From: CAZHZT01 sp964537285 | Lineage (GTDB): Bacteria; Bacteroidota; Bacteroidia; Chitinophagales; Saprospiraceae | DNA: 24,240 bases | Assembly (NCBI GenBank): GCA_964537285.1 | Contig: CAZHZT010000083.1 | Span: 1 to 24,240 of the forward strand | Direction of reading: 5' to 3' | Shown: positions 23,114-24,240 of the stretch, piece by piece | Layout of the letters: each line of letters starts with the position of its first letter | How positions within the stretch are numbered: position 1 is the first letter of the stretch | Made by a program: the position numbers and the translations under genes | The notes under the pieces: generated by a model | Databases searched by the model: none | The model's input: the letters and a program-made list of their open reading frames with translations, nothing else | What the model was told of the DNA's origin: nothing

Positions 23114-23929
23114 TCATTCCCCTCTCCTGTAAACCAAGCCCACAGAAGGGGTGAAGCCCAAAATTGTGTGATAACTGGAGGCCAGATCAATAGCTATTCC
23201 TGATTTTAGTTTGAGCCCAAAACCAAAGCTGAAGGCCGAAGGTTGGTTACCGACTCCTGCTCGTATGCTGAATATATCAATGACATAATATTCCACGCCT
23301 CCTTTAAAAGTTGCGGGAAAATCCACGTCTTTTTGCAGCTCGAGAATCAGGAGTACTTTTTCAGAAGGCTTATAACCTGCCCCTATAGTGAGGATCGAGG
23401 GCAGAATTTCATCTTCGGTAATTTCCAGACGAAGAGGATTGTAAATATGAGCGCCTAAAGTAAGCTCAGGAAGTAATTCTGAGATGAACCCTAATTCAAA
23501 GGTAAAGTTTGATCGGCTGCCAAATTCTTCAATTCGAGTATTTAAAAAATCGAATTTGGCACCAATTTGAAGTTTGTCAAATAGTTTTCTTCCATAGGCT
23601 ATGCCGATTTTTTGCTCATTAAAGGTGGAAAACCCGAAATAATCAAGGCTCAGGCCAATGGTGCCTGAGTTGGTAGGGTAGGCAACTCCCAAAGAAAAAT
23701 TGTTAAGAGATGATAGCAGAAATCTCTGGCGGCCGAAGGCCGTAACCTCAAGGTCTTCTAAATTGGCCAGTCCCGCCTGATTGGTAAATAAACTGTGGAT
23801 ATCCTGAAAGACTACTCCTGTTGCTCCCATTCCTAGAGAACGTGCTCCACCAATGGAAGCCGCGTCATTCTGAGCAAAAAGGGTTTGACCAAAAAAAAGC
23901 AGTAATGTGAACGTTAAGATCCGTTTCAT
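23114..23929 (-). CDS. PorV/FadL-like outer-membrane beta-barrel protein
   Basis: 271 residues from the ATG at 23927-23929 (MKRILTFTLLLFFGQTLFAQ, a clear signal peptide); the upstream in-frame ATG adds a non-signal stretch. The mature start GGARSLGMGATGVVFQD followed by LFTNQAGLANLE is the conserved N-terminal plug region of PorV/PorQ and related barrel proteins. The rest is alternating amphipathic strands ending in a polar-aromatic strand (SVGLVYRRGE). PorV itself shuttles T9SS cargo and is ~390 residues; this is shorter, so it is a family member rather than PorV proper. The presence of T9SS cargo in the window makes a secretion role plausible but not shown. Confidence 0.75.
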   Translation of the reverse strand: MKRILTFTLLLFFGQTLFAQNDAASIGGARSLGMGATGVVFQDIHSLFTNQAGLANLEDLEVTAFGRQRFLLSSLNNFSLGVAYPTNSGTIGLSLDYFGFSTFNEQKIGIAYGRKLFDKLQIGAKFDFLNTRIEEFGSRSNFTFELGFISELLPELTLGAHIYNPLRLEITEDEILPSILTIGAGYKPSEKVLLILELQKDVDFPATFKGGVEYYVIDIFSIRAGVGNQPSAFSFGFGLKLKSGIAIDLASSYHTILGFTPSVGLVYRRGE

Positions 23930-23964
23930 AGGCATAATGGGTAAAGGGTTTAAAATTAATTCCA

Positions 23965-24002
23965 ATTATATCGTTGGTTCCGGAAGGAATTAACGATATA
24001 AT
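23965..24002. repeat. Palindrome upstream of the PorV-like gene
   Basis: attatatcgtt (23965-23975) and aacgatataat (23992-24002) are perfectly complementary, with ttcc/ggaa in the loop. It lies 36 bp before the start codon, in the expected promoter region, so it may be an operator. The remaining bases 24003-24133 show no gene. Confidence 0.5.
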
Positions 24003-24133
24003 CGTTCAAAACATTATTCAGCAAATTAACGGAATTATTTGCAATCTATGTTAAAATCTTCTGCTACTAATCTCTTTTTTAGGGAGGTCCTAAGAAAAAT
24101 ATAATCAATTGGTTAATTATTCGTTACCCAACT

Positions 24134-24240
24134 ACAGCGATTCTCGCTTTGAGAAATAAACGCGCCCACGGCGCGAAATTCTTTTAAGGGAGGCCGGAAG
24201 GGCTATTTTGCGAAGCAAAATAGCCCTTCCGGCCTCCCTT
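24134..24240. repeat. Composite palindromic element, copy 2 (cut by window end)
   Basis: It begins acagcgattctcgcttt, the same terminus as 6951-6967 read on the other strand, followed by the cgcgcc...ggcgcg mini-hairpin and a core hairpin (24186-24211 with 24215-24240, loop gaa). The core equals that at 6857-6911 except for a compensated pair of substitutions (gaaaggg/ccctttc there, ggaaggg/cccttcc here). The left arm of the second half lies outside the window. Confidence 0.8.

Overview
This window is from the chromosome of a Bacteroidota bacterium. It has about 40% G+C by eye. It carries two kinds of type IX secretion (T9SS) C-terminal domain, the futalosine route to menaquinone, Bacteroidota-type -7 promoter elements (TAnnTTTG), and no obvious Shine-Dalgarno sequences. 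A Saprospiria- or Cytophagia-like host is a guess from gene content; there is no rRNA or tRNA to settle it.

Layout. 1-712: non-coding, a palindromic repeat into which two further hairpins have inserted. 709-918 (-): small DUF2007-like protein. 1282-5142 (+): 1286-residue secreted adhesin-like protein with a seven-repeat propeller, Ig/PKD-like and SprB domains and a CHU_C-type end. 5183-6580 (-): secreted esterase with a glycan-binding-type N-domain. 6791-6967: composite palindromic repeat. 6980-8980 (+): S41 peptidase and DinB-like protein. 8980-9116: 137-bp perfect palindrome. 9129-9281: fragment of a TIGR01777-type epimerase gene. 9333-11078 (+): esterase fused in frame to a truncated Rpn/PD-(D/E)XK nuclease. 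11684-14237 (+): SDR oxidoreductase, TetR/NemR-like repressor and Old Yellow Enzyme, with three matching operators. 14301-15857 (-): delta-60 repeat T9SS cargo. 16112-18765 (+): cydA and cydB, with a 195-bp repeat between them. 18923-21748 (+): ppk1 and a phosphopantetheinyl transferase. 21796-22392: ~600-bp nested palindromic composite. 22394-23929 (-): PorV/FadL-like barrel and mqnB. 24134-24240: second copy of the 6791 repeat, cut by the window end.

Functional themes. (1) Respiration: MqnB belongs to the futalosine pathway to menaquinone, and a bd oxidase in this phylum would be expected to oxidise menaquinol. (2) Envelope and secretion: three T9SS cargo proteins and a PorV-like barrel. 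(3) Electrophile response: SDR, NemR-like repressor and ene-reductase under shared operators. (4) Phosphate storage: Ppk1.

The least ordinary feature is the intergenic DNA. Most gaps longer than about 60 bp hold a long palindrome or composite palindromic element, often starting within a few bases of a stop codon. Comparing 237-712 with 17523-17717 gives direct evidence, including a 9-bp target-site duplication, that at least one of these non-coding hairpins moved. No transposase gene is present, so movement in trans is inferred.
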